Source: Blastococcus colisei (GTDB lineage Bacteria; Actinomycetota; Actinomycetes; Mycobacteriales; Geodermatophilaceae). From it: 64,000 nt of DNA. The stretch is taken from NCBI RefSeq assembly GCF_006717095.1, contig NZ_VFQE01000001.1, positions 3,782,001 to 3,846,000 on the forward strand, given 5' to 3'. The notes below the pieces were generated by a model that was not told the origin of the DNA, did not search any database, and saw only the letters and a program-made list of their open reading frames with translations. Below are positions 56,985 to 64,000 of the stretch, one piece after another (the first letter of the stretch is position 1; every line of letters begins with the position of its first letter). The position numbers and the translations under genes were made by a program.

Positions 56985-58033
56985 CGACCGTCCGGACGGT
57001 GCTCGGCGAGGTCGACTCGGCCGACCTCGGGCTGGTCCTGCCGCACGAGCACCTGGCCAACGACAACGCCGCCGCGGTCCGGACGGCGGAGGACCCGCGC
57101 GTCGCCGCACTGCTCGACGGTCCGGTCGGGGCCGAGCTGGCCTGGCTGCTCTCCGACCACCCGTACGAGAGCGCGGACAACTGCCGGCTCGACGACGACG
57201 ACGCCATGGCCGCCGATCTGCGCGGCTTCGCCGCCGCCGGGGGCCGGACGGTGATCGACCTGACCCCGCCGGGCCTGGGCCGGGACCCCGAGCGCCTGGT
57301 ATCCCTCTCCCGCGCCAGCGGGATGCAGGTGGTGATGGGTTCGGGGTGGTACCTGCAGGCCACCCATCCGCCGGACCTGGCGGCCGTCGCGGTGGACGAC
57401 CTCGCCGCCGAGCTGACCGCGGAGTTCGAACCGGACCGCGCCGTCCGACCCGGTGTGATCGGGGAGATCGGCGTGTCCCCGGCCTTCACCCCTGACGAGC
57501 GGAGGGCTCTGCGGGCCGCCTGCCGTGCCCAGCGGCACGTGCGGGTGCCGTTGTTCGTGCACCTGCCCGGCTGGCAGCGGCGGGCGCACGAGGTGCTCGA
57601 CCTCGTCCTCGAGGAGGAAGGTGTGGACCCCGGCGCCGTCGTCCTCTGCCACATGGACCCCTCCGGCGATGACCGGTCGTACCAGCAGGCGGTCGCGGCG
57701 CGCGGAGTGGTGCTGGAGTTCGACATGGTGGGCATGCCCTTCCACTTCCCCGGTGAGGGGCAGTCCCCGTCACCGGCCGAGACGGCCGCCGCCGTCAGTG
57801 CGCTCGTCGACGCCGGCCACGCAGAGCAGGTGCTGCTCTCCCACGACCTCTTCCTCAAGGCGATGCTCACCCGGTTCGGGGGCAACGGCTTGGCTTACGT
57901 GCCGGTGGTGTTCGCCGATCGGCTCCGACGCGCCGGCCTGGACCCGGCCCTGGTGACCTCTCTGATGACCGACAACCCGCGCCGGCTGTTCGAGCGCGCC
58001 CACTCCCCTGCCACACCACACGAAGGACACTGA
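56981..58033 (+). CDS. Phosphotriesterase-like metal hydrolase (possible lactonase)
   Basis: A 350-residue amidohydrolase-superfamily protein of the phosphotriesterase homology group. Metal ligands: LVLPHEHLAND (H-x-H), VPLFVHLPGWQ (His), VLCHMDPSGDD (His) and LLSHDLFLKAML (Asp). In place of the carbamylated Lys is Glu in VIGEIGVSPAF, as in the PHP subgroup. Related enzymes hydrolyse sugar phosphate lactones. The gene ending in the operon after the transporter suggests a step in breakdown of the imported substrate. Confidence 0.85.
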   Translation: MTTVRTVLGEVDSADLGLVLPHEHLANDNAAAVRTAEDPRVAALLDGPVGAELAWLLSDHPYESADNCRLDDDDAMAADLRGFAAAGGRTVIDLTPPGLGRDPERLVSLSRASGMQVVMGSGWYLQATHPPDLAAVAVDDLAAELTAEFEPDRAVRPGVIGEIGVSPAFTPDERRALRAACRAQRHVRVPLFVHLPGWQRRAHEVLDLVLEEEGVDPGAVVLCHMDPSGDDRSYQQAVAARGVVLEFDMVGMPFHFPGEGQSPSPAETAAAVSALVDAGHAEQVLLSHDLFLKAMLTRFGGNGLAYVPVVFADRLRRAGLDPALVTSLMTDNPRRLFERAHSPATPHEGH

Positions 58034-58040
58034 CCGCACC

Positions 58041-58790
58041 ATGGCCCGAATCCTCATCGCCGGCGAGAGCTGGATGACCACCTCCACCCACGTCAAGGGC
58101 GTCGACGAGTTCTCGGTGCACTCCTACGTCGAGGGCGTCGGGCCGCTGCGGGAAGCGCTGACCGCCCGCGGCCACGAGGTGATCCACCTGCCCGCCCACC
58201 TGGTGCCGACCGACTTCCCCGGCGACGCGGAGGCGCTGTCGGCCTACGACCTCGTGGTGCTCTCCGACATCGGCGCAAACTCCATCCAGCTGGCCCCCGG
58301 CGTCTTCGAAGGCTCCCGTCCGGGCCAGGACCGGCTGGCTGTCCTGCGGGACTGGGTCGCCGACGGTGGAGCCCTGCTCATGATCGGCGGTTATCTGTCC
58401 TTCAGCGGCTTCCAGGCCCGTGCCGCCTTCCGCCAGACGGCGATCGCCGAGGTCCTGCCGGTCACCATGCTGCCCGAGGACGACCGGGTCGAATGCCCGG
58501 CCGGCGTCCACCCGACCGTGGTCGACGCCGACCATCCCGCACTCGGGGACGCCGGAGATGAGTGGCCGCTGCTGCTCGGCTACAACCGCGTGGTGGCCCG
58601 CGAGGGCGCCCACGTCCCGGTGCGCGTGGGAGACGACCCGCTGATCGCCCTGGGCGAGCACGGCCGCGGCCGTGCGGCCGCGTTCACGTCCGACTGCTCG
58701 CCGCACTGGGCCCCGCCGGCGTTCTGCGAGGAGTGGCCCGGCTACGCCGGGATGTTCGACGGCCTGGTCCGCTGGCTGGTCCGCGCGTGA
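58041..58790 (+). CDS. Glutamine amidotransferase-like protein (PF07090 type)
   Basis: A 249-residue class I amidotransferase-like fold, often annotated ThuA/PF07090: MARILIAGESWMTTSTHVKG, YDLVVLSDIGANSIQL, WVADGGALLMIGGYLSFSGF, and RGRAAAFTSDCSPHWAPPAF with WPGYAGMFDGLVRWLVRA. The nucleophile position of true glutaminases (GxCxG) reads MIGGYLSFSG, without Cys, so it is not a glutaminase. Family function is unclear; ThuA-like proteins occur in sugar operons. It overlaps the next gene by four bases. Confidence 0.82.
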   Translation: MARILIAGESWMTTSTHVKGVDEFSVHSYVEGVGPLREALTARGHEVIHLPAHLVPTDFPGDAEALSAYDLVVLSDIGANSIQLAPGVFEGSRPGQDRLAVLRDWVADGGALLMIGGYLSFSGFQARAAFRQTAIAEVLPVTMLPEDDRVECPAGVHPTVVDADHPALGDAGDEWPLLLGYNRVVAREGAHVPVRVGDDPLIALGEHGRGRAAAFTSDCSPHWAPPAFCEEWPGYAGMFDGLVRWLVRA

Positions 58791-59437
58791 CCGGCCGGTC
58801 CGCCGCCCTGGTCGCCCGGCAGGCCGCGGCCCTGGACGACGCGTGCGGATGCCGGTTCGTGCGAGAGGCGACCGAGGGGGAGCTGTCGGACGGCGACTTC
58901 GCGCGGTACCTGGTCATCGAAGAAGCCTTCGTCCTCACCGCCGCCCGCGTACTGGGACGCGTTGTCTGGGAGTCGCCGTCGTGGGGGACCCTGCTCCCCC
59001 ACGCCCGGTCGCTGACCAACCTGGTCACCGACCAGCGCGACTACTTCGCCGCCCTGCGCGATCGCTGGCCGGTGGACGCCGTGGACGCCGCTGCCACCCA
59101 GGTACGGGCTCGGTCGCTGTCCGACGTCGTCCTGACCCAGGTGGCTGCCGACGGCCGCCCGGCCGCGGTGACCGGGATGCTGGCCGCCGAGACCATGTAC
59201 GCCCGCTGGTGCACGGCCGCCGCCGGAGCTGCCGCGGACGCCGTGACGCGCCGACACCCGGACCTGCAGGCCTGGATCGACCTGCACACCGGCCCGGACT
59301 TCCTCGCCCAGGTGAACGCCCTCAGCGACGACGTTGACGCTCTCGACCCTGACGAGGTCACCGACGAAGACCTCGATCGCTGGTTCCGCTCGGTACTGCG
59401 CGCGGAGATCGAGTTCCACGACGCCGTCCACGGCTGA
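58787..59437 (+). CDS. TenA-like protein
   Basis: A 216-residue TenA/THI-4 helical protein. LDDACGCRFVREATEGELSD, FARYLVIEEAFVLTAARVLG, MLAAETMYARWCTAAAGAAA and LQAWIDLHTGPDFLAQVNAL fit the fold. True thiaminase II enzymes have a catalytic Cys around residue 135 (in Y-x-x-W-C or YWxxC context); here MYARWC keeps a Cys at a similar place. In this operon a role other than thiamin salvage is likely. Last gene of the operon. Confidence 0.82.
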   Translation: MTGRSAALVARQAAALDDACGCRFVREATEGELSDGDFARYLVIEEAFVLTAARVLGRVVWESPSWGTLLPHARSLTNLVTDQRDYFAALRDRWPVDAVDAAATQVRARSLSDVVLTQVAADGRPAAVTGMLAAETMYARWCTAAAGAAADAVTRRHPDLQAWIDLHTGPDFLAQVNALSDDVDALDPDEVTDEDLDRWFRSVLRAEIEFHDAVHG

Positions 59438-59813
59438 ACGCCACTCCACTTGCCGGGCCTACACCCGCCCCTATGGGGAGGAGGGCCACAGGGGGCCGAG
59501 GACATGGCAGCGGCAGGGCCCATCCCGAGTGGTCCGGTCGCCTGCGGCGGGCGATCCGCGTCAGCTCGGCTCGGCCGGTGACCGCCAGCAGGAACCCGGT
59601 GGGTCAGTGACCGCGATGTCCAGAGATCGCCGGTGGGTGGCTGCAGCCCGTCCAGGCACGTTCCGGCAGCGAGACGACGAAGAGATCCAGCCGCCTATGG
59701 CGACGAGATCCCCCGCACGAGGACGCGGCGACAGCGAGGAGGAGAAGTCGCGTTCGCGGGAACGCGTCCCGCCTGGGCGAGGGCGGCGACCGAGCCGCTG
59801 TTCACGTGGCGAC
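59438..59813. other. Intergenic stretch, no gene seen
   Basis: About 375 bases after the operon. No stem with a T-run and no coherent reading frame; the third-position pattern of all open frames is flat. Confidence 0.45.
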
Positions 59814-60098
59814 TCAGTCGTCCAACTCCGGTGCGGTGAACACCGGCGTCAGCCCGTCGTCGGGCGGACCACCCCTGCCCGGCAACGGGCCCTCGTCCTC
59901 AGCGGCGCGGACCTGAGGCAGCGACTCCTCCACGGTGGGTTCCCGCAGGCCGCGCGCGTCCCGCTCGAGTGCCGCCAGGAGCCGCTCCTCGTCGGGCGCG
60001 AGGTCGCCGGGGCCCAGGTGGCCGCCGGCTCCCCCCGCGTCGGAGCCCGACGCCATGCCGGTCTCCGGGTCCCTGCCGTGCGGTCCGGCCATGCTCAT
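59814..60098 (-). CDS. Hypothetical acidic small protein (94 aa)
   Basis: A low-complexity soluble protein rich in Gly, Asp and Glu, with one helix (LAPDEERLLAALERDARGLR). The ATG at 60098 has AGGAG nearby. Its stop is close to the end of the next upstream SDR gene, 22 bases away on the same strand, so they may be cotranscribed. Family not recognised. Confidence 0.55.
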   Translation of the reverse strand: MSMAGPHGRDPETGMASGSDAGGAGGHLGPGDLAPDEERLLAALERDARGLREPTVEESLPQVRAAEDEGPLPGRGGPPDDGLTPVFTAPELDD

Positions 60099-60120
60099 GA
60101 CGTCTCCTGGTCAGCGTGGC

Positions 60121-60903
60121 TCATCGAGGGAAGTTCGGCTCCAGCCGAGGCACGATCTGCATCTCCGGCACGAAGCTCGTGGGGTGCAGCGACACCAGGG
60201 TGCGGACCATGTCCGCGACCGCCGAGGGCGGCATCATCAGGTGGGACGGGATCCCCCACTGCTCCATCATCGGAGTGTCCATCGCGGCCGGGATGACCGC
60301 CTGCACGCGGCAGGGAAAGGGTCGCTCGGAGCCGTCGGGCTGCTGCACCGCCTTCTCGCGCAGCTCCCGCTGGATGCACCTCGTGGCGTTCAGGAAGCCG
60401 GCCTTCGAGCCGTTGTAGGCGATCGCCCCGCTGCCCGAGGTGATGGCCGACAGGGACACCACGTGCACGACGTCGGCGGTCCTGCCCTCGGGCAGGTGCT
60501 GCACCCGCTTGATGAACTCGCTGGTCAGGAAGACGGGGCCCTCGAAGTTGACCGCCTGGACGCGGCGGTAGTCGGCGAGGTCGATGTCGGTGACGTAGCC
60601 CGGGCGGTCGATGCCGGCGACGTTCACCAGGACGTCGAACGCGTCGCCGTGCCGGTCGAACAGGTCGGCGACGACCGCGCGCCGGTTCGCGTCGTCGGTC
60701 ACGTCGAGCGGGACGACCTCGGCCGATCCGCCCGCATCGGCGACCCGGGTCCGCGTCTCCTCGCTGCCTGCCGCGTCGATGTCGGCGATGACCACGTGCG
60801 CACCGGCCTCGGCCAGGGCCACCGCCGTCGCACGGCCCAGCCCGCTGGCTGCGCCGGTCACCAGTGCCACCCGGCCCTTCAGGGCACCGTCGTCCCCCAT
60901 CAT
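60121..60903 (-). CDS. Short-chain dehydrogenase/reductase
   Basis: A 260-residue classical SDR. NAD(P) motif VTGAASGLGRATAVAL, acidic residue after strand 2 (VVIADIDAAG) suggests NAD, NVAGIDRPG, and the catalytic Ser-Tyr-Lys in HVVSLSAITSGSGAIAYNGSK. It reduces or oxidises a hydroxyl or carbonyl group on an unknown substrate. ATG 60903 or 60900. Confidence 0.88.
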   Translation of the reverse strand: MMGDDGALKGRVALVTGAASGLGRATAVALAEAGAHVVIADIDAAGSEETRTRVADAGGSAEVVPLDVTDDANRRAVVADLFDRHGDAFDVLVNVAGIDRPGYVTDIDLADYRRVQAVNFEGPVFLTSEFIKRVQHLPEGRTADVVHVVSLSAITSGSGAIAYNGSKAGFLNATRCIQRELREKAVQQPDGSERPFPCRVQAVIPAAMDTPMMEQWGIPSHLMMPPSAVADMVRTLVSLHPTSFVPEMQIVPRLEPNFPR

Positions 60904-60979
60904 GCCTCCGTTCCCCGTCGATTGCCGTCCCCCACAGCCTTGCCGAAGACGCGGCGGACCGCAGGTCGGCCGGGAACCG

Positions 60980-61816
60980 TCAGGAGGTGGCGGCGCGGCC
61001 GGTCGCGACGCTGCCGCGGAGTCGCTGCGCGGGAGTCGCCCACACGTCGGCGAGGGTGACGGTGCGCAGCCCGCGCTCGGCGATCAGCGCGAGCAGGTCC
61101 CCGTAGACGGTGGTCACCGTCGGGTGGTTGGCATGACCGACGACGATCCGCTGCGCTGTGCACCACTGCCGGGCAGCGGCCATCAGCTGCTCGGCGGTCA
61201 GGACGCGGGAGTCCTCGAGCGTCCCGTCCCACATGACGACGGTGGGATGCCCCTGGTCGGCGGCGATCCGGTCGATGCGCTCGTTGCGCGACCCGAAGGG
61301 CGGCCGGAAGAACGGGCTGTCGCGGATGCCGAAGACCGAGCGCAGGAAGTCCCGGTTGCGGCCGATCTCCTCGGCGACCTCGCGGTCGCCGAGGGTCCGG
61401 AGGTCGGGATGGGACCACGTGTGGTTGCCCATGGCCACCTGCCCCGACTCGACCAGGGGCCGGAGCCGCCCGGCGTTGTCCTCCCACGACCGGTAGCAGC
61501 CGTTGGGGAAGAACGTCAGCCGGACGCCGCTGTCGGCCGCGAAGGTGGCGAAGGCGGCCACGACCTCGGTGCTCGTGCCGTCGTCGATCGTGAGCGCCAG
61601 CGAGGCGCCGTCGCCGGGCAGGCCCTGCACCACGCCCGCGGGCGGCAGGAGGTGGAGGGCCGCGGGCACCTCGACGGTCGTCGCCGCGGCCGCGGCGAGC
61701 GGCGGTGCCGCGGGAGCCGCTACCGGGACGGGCCTGTCCTGGCCGACGGTGCCACGGCCCACGGCGGCACCGGCCAGCCCGGCCGCGAGGGCGAGCAGGA
61801 ACCTCCGTCGCTCCAT
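60980..61816 (-). CDS. Polysaccharide deacetylase-family protein
   Basis: A 278-residue exported NodB-fold deacetylase. A twin-arginine-like signal (MERRRFLLALAAGLAGAAVG) leads to the conserved blocks: LTIDDGTSTEVV (Asp pair), GNHTWSHPDLRTL (metal His-x-x-x-His), FRPPFGSRNERID, and the last His motif IVVGHANHPTV. Typical substrates are peptidoglycan or other N-acetyl glycans. ATG 61816 begins the signal. Confidence 0.88.
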   Translation of the reverse strand: MERRRFLLALAAGLAGAAVGRGTVGQDRPVPVAAPAAPPLAAAAATTVEVPAALHLLPPAGVVQGLPGDGASLALTIDDGTSTEVVAAFATFAADSGVRLTFFPNGCYRSWEDNAGRLRPLVESGQVAMGNHTWSHPDLRTLGDREVAEEIGRNRDFLRSVFGIRDSPFFRPPFGSRNERIDRIAADQGHPTVVMWDGTLEDSRVLTAEQLMAAARQWCTAQRIVVGHANHPTVTTVYGDLLALIAERGLRTVTLADVWATPAQRLRGSVATGRAATS

Positions 61817-62073
61817 GCCGCGGGACCGTATGCAGCCCTCCGCGCGTGTCCCGGAACCGACTCCCGCGACGCGCCGCACCACTTCGCAGTGCCACCGGAC
61901 AGCGGCGGACGGTGACCGTTCTCGTCACCGCTCGTATGTAACGGCTCGCAGTTAGTCACTCGCGTGGGTGTATCCGCTCCAGTCGAGTCCTCAAACGTTT
62001 CAGCACCTCCCGATCGCTGCCGAAGGGACGTCGCACACACATGGAAGTGCGGATCCACAAGGAGGTGTACGGA

Positions 62074-64000
62074 ATGAGCAGCAGCAACCTGCATGGAGGT
62101 GCTCCAGACGCGCCGAGTCACGGCGTGACCTGGGGCGGCGTCCCCCTGCATGCCACGCGAGCGATGACCGTCGCCGTGGCCACGCTCGTGGCGGCAGGGC
62201 TCACCGGCCCCGCTACCGCGAACGCAGCCACGCTGATGTCGTCGGCCGACCCGGTGTCGGTCATCGTGCGCGAGGCCACCGGCTCGGGGAACGCCCCCGA
62301 GCGGGCGGTGGCCGCGTTCGGCGGCTCCGTCAGCCGGCAGCTGGGAATCATCGGCGGCTTCACCGCCGACGTCCCGGTCGACCGGGTCGACGCGCTCCGC
62401 GCGGTGCCCGGCGTCCAGTCGGTCACCGAGAACGCCGGGCTCGCCCTGCAGAGCACCGACGTGGAGAGCCAGCTGGCGCAGCCGGGTTCGCTCTACACGA
62501 TCGCCAACGAGGTCACCGGCGCCTCCGCGATGTGGGACGCCGGGTTCACCGGCGAGGGCGTGGACGTGGCCGTCATCGACTCGGGCACCGTCCCGGTCGA
62601 CGGGTTCACCGCGCCCGGCAAGCTGGTCTACGGGCCGGACCTCTCCTTCGAGGTCGGCACGCCGTTGGAGAACCTGGACACCAACGGTCACGGCACGCAC
62701 ATGGCCGGCATCATCGCCGGCCGGGACGACGCCGCGACCGGGGCGTACTCCGGGGACTCGAGCAACTTCGTCGGCATGGCGCCGGACGCCCGCATCGTCA
62801 GCATCAAGGTCGCTGACGCGCTCGGGCACACCGACGTCTCGCAGGCGATCGCCGCCATCGACTGGGTCGTGGAGCACGGGGACGACAACGGCCTGAACGT
62901 CCGTGTCGTCAACATGTCGTTCGGTACCGACGGCGTGCAGAGCTACCACCTCGACCCGCTGGCCTACGCGGCCGAGCAGGCGTGGCACAAGGGCATCGTG
63001 GTCGTCGTCGCCGTCGGCAACGAGGGCTTCGGGACGGGCAGGGTCAACAACCCGGCCACCGACCCGTACGTCATCGCCGTGGGCAGCAACGACGCCAAGG
63101 GCACGGCCGACCCGGCCGACGACGTCGTCTCGGCGTTCTCGAACGACGGTGACGGCACCCGCAACCCCGACGTGGTCGCCCCCGGCGAGCGCGTGGTGAG
63201 CCTGCGGAGCCCGAATTCGTTCCTGGACCAGGAGGCTCCGGCCGCCCGCATCGGCGAGCGGCTGTTCCGCGGTAGCGGCACCTCGCAGGCGGCAGCCGTC
63301 GTCTCGGGCGCCGCGGCGCTGCTGATCGACCAGCGTCCGGACATCACGCCCGACGAGGTCAAGGCCCTGCTCATGGGGACCGCCACGACGCTGCCCAACG
63401 CCACGGCGCGGCAGCAGGGTGCGGGCCTCATCGACCTGGCCGCGGCCATGAACGCGCCCACGCCGGAGAACGCGGTGCAGTCGTATCCGCGCTCCACCGG
63501 TGCGGGTTCGCTCGACGCCGCGCGTGGGTCGGTGGTCGTCGAGGTCGACGGCCAGGCGGTCACCGGTGAGGTCGACGTGGCCGGCAAGGCCATCGGCCAG
63601 TCCAACGCCCAGAACCTCGCCAAGGGCGTCAAGGAGAGGGTCGACAAGCAGGCGCGCGGACACGCCGCGGCGATCGGAAGGATGCCGGCCCACAAGCAGG
63701 CCCGGGAGATCGCCAAGCTCCCGGCAGCGCAGAAGGCCAAGGTCATCGACGCGCTCCCGCCGGGGCAGCGGAACAAGGTGCTCGCCCAGATGCCGGCCGA
63801 GGAGCAGGCCGCGCTGTCCGGGGTCACGTGGTCCGGGGTGACCTGGTCCGGGGTGACCTGGTCCGGGGTGACCTGGTCCGGCGTCACGTGGTCCGGCGTG
63901 ACCTGGTCCGGCGTGACCTGGTCCGGCGTGACGTGGTCCGGCGTGACCTGGTCCGGCGTGACGTGGTCCGGCGTGACGTGGTCCGGCGTCACGTGGTCGG
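62074..64000 (+). CDS. S8 serine protease with SGVTW repeat tail (3' end outside window)
   Basis: A secreted subtilisin-like protease, at least 642 residues. Signal segment TVAVATLVAAGLTGPATA, then a propeptide-like part (AVAAFGGSVSRQLGIIGGFT). Catalytic Asp 169 in VAVIDSG, His 206 in NGHGTHMAGI and Ser 404 in GTSQAAAVVSGAAALL. A Lys-rich helical region follows, then from residue 582 a tandem SGVTW repeat, at least twelve copies before the window ends. ATG 62074 has GGAGGTGTAC upstream. Proteins with Trp-Ser-Gly repeat tails occur in related bacteria, where their role is unknown. Confidence 0.9.
   Translation, partial: MSSSNLHGGAPDAPSHGVTWGGVPLHATRAMTVAVATLVAAGLTGPATANAATLMSSADPVSVIVREATGSGNAPERAVAAFGGSVSRQLGIIGGFTADVPVDRVDALRAVPGVQSVTENAGLALQSTDVESQLAQPGSLYTIANEVTGASAMWDAGFTGEGVDVAVIDSGTVPVDGFTAPGKLVYGPDLSFEVGTPLENLDTNGHGTHMAGIIAGRDDAATGAYSGDSSNFVGMAPDARIVSIKVADALGHTDVSQAIAAIDWVVEHGDDNGLNVRVVNMSFGTDGVQSYHLDPLAYAAEQAWHKGIVVVVAVGNEGFGTGRVNNPATDPYVIAVGSNDAKGTADPADDVVSAFSNDGDGTRNPDVVAPGERVVSLRSPNSFLDQEAPAARIGERLFRGSGTSQAAAVVSGAAALLIDQRPDITPDEVKALLMGTATTLPNATARQQGAGLIDLAAAMNAPTPENAVQSYPRSTGAGSLDAARGSVVVEVDGQAVTGEVDVAGKAIGQSNAQNLAKGVKERVDKQARGHAAAIGRMPAHKQAREIAKLPAAQKAKVIDALPPGQRNKVLAQMPAEEQAALSGVTWSGVTWSGVTWSGVTWSGVTWSGVTWSGVTWSGVTWSGVTWSGVTWSGVTWSGVTWS
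63817..64000 (+). repeat. 15-base tandem repeat coding SGVTW
   Basis: At least twelve consecutive copies of TCCGGCGTGACCTGG-type units, varying mainly by GGGGTG/GGCGTG/GGCGTC and ACCTGG/ACGTGG at the wobble bases. The array continues beyond the window. Confidence 0.95.

Noticed and set aside
55853-58033. One 726-residue fusion protein
   Set aside because: The first 376 codons are the out-of-frame shadow of the ATPase end and permease genes; the true hydrolase starts at 56981 with a 4-base overlap.
62964-63992. Minus-strand frame with DHVTPDQVTPD repeats
   Set aside because: Only the antisense of the SGVTW repeat of the S8 protease, which has an intact catalytic triad on the plus strand.
63817-64000. 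CRISPR array
   Set aside because: Repeats are contiguous 15-base units without spacers and lie inside a reading frame.

Overview
The window is very GC-rich DNA with strong G/C preference at third codon positions, frequent GTG/TTG starts, AGGAGG-type ribosome binding sites and many 4-base start/stop overlaps. Together with the gene types (PAS-GAF and RsbW-like partner-switch proteins, a PucR-linked proline catabolic pair, DUF6394, an S8 protease with a Trp-Ser-Gly repeat tail) this points to a high-GC actinobacterium, most likely of the Geodermatophilaceae (Blastococcus/Modestobacter/Geodermatophilus type). The taxonomic call is inference.

Region 1 (1-18.0 kb) is rich in signalling genes and gene debris. 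It holds the N-terminal part of a PAS-GAF regulator, an RsbW-like ATPase, two paralogous membrane GGDEF-EAL proteins in opposite orientation, an ABC-2 exporter with a GtrA-like protein and a LuxR-type two-component system, a TasA/camelysin-like exported protein and a STAS protein. Between these lie broken genes: the C-terminal remnant of a tryptophanyl-tRNA synthetase, a PAS gene stopped by a nonsense codon, and an anti-sigma ATPase with two frameshifts.

Region 2 (18.6-28.6 kb) is an integration hotspot. An excisionase-like gene and a tyrosine integrase end beside the 3' half of a tRNA-Lys(CTT) gene, which reads as an attachment site. A 17-base copy of that tRNA end recurs 7.7 kb further on, directly before a very long hairpin. 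Between the two copies sits an apparent operon: a DUF4331 surface protein with a sorting-like tail, a class E/F-like sortase, a TPR protein and a NicO-type metal transporter with a His-Gly linker. It is followed by wrecked MFS and secreted-protein genes.

Region 3 (28.6-48.9 kb) looks like ordinary chromosome: a K+ channel with two RCK modules plus DUF6394, a secreted CocE/NonD hydrolase, two MFS transporters, a flavin monooxygenase, a second ABC-2 exporter pair paralogous to the first, a LuxR regulator divergent from a cupin, DUF488, an IS1182-family element whose end supplies the DUF488 stop codon, proline catabolism (putB-pruA) divergent from a PucR regulator with two palindromes between them, and a heme oxygenase next to a decayed SpoIIE-type phosphatase.

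Region 4 (49.0-59.4 kb) is a coherent catabolic locus: ribokinase, M20 peptidase, a LacI regulator and, divergently, an eight-gene operon (BtpA/SgcQ-like, PfkB kinase, lipoprotein, ABC ATPase, permease, phosphotriesterase-like hydrolase, amidotransferase-like, TenA-like). A perfect 14-base palindrome and a half-site flank the operon promoter. The substrate is not recognisable and this is the best candidate for an undescribed pathway. Region 5 (59.8-64 kb) has a small hypothetical protein, an SDR oxidoreductase, a polysaccharide deacetylase and an S8 protease that runs off the end in a 15-base tandem repeat.
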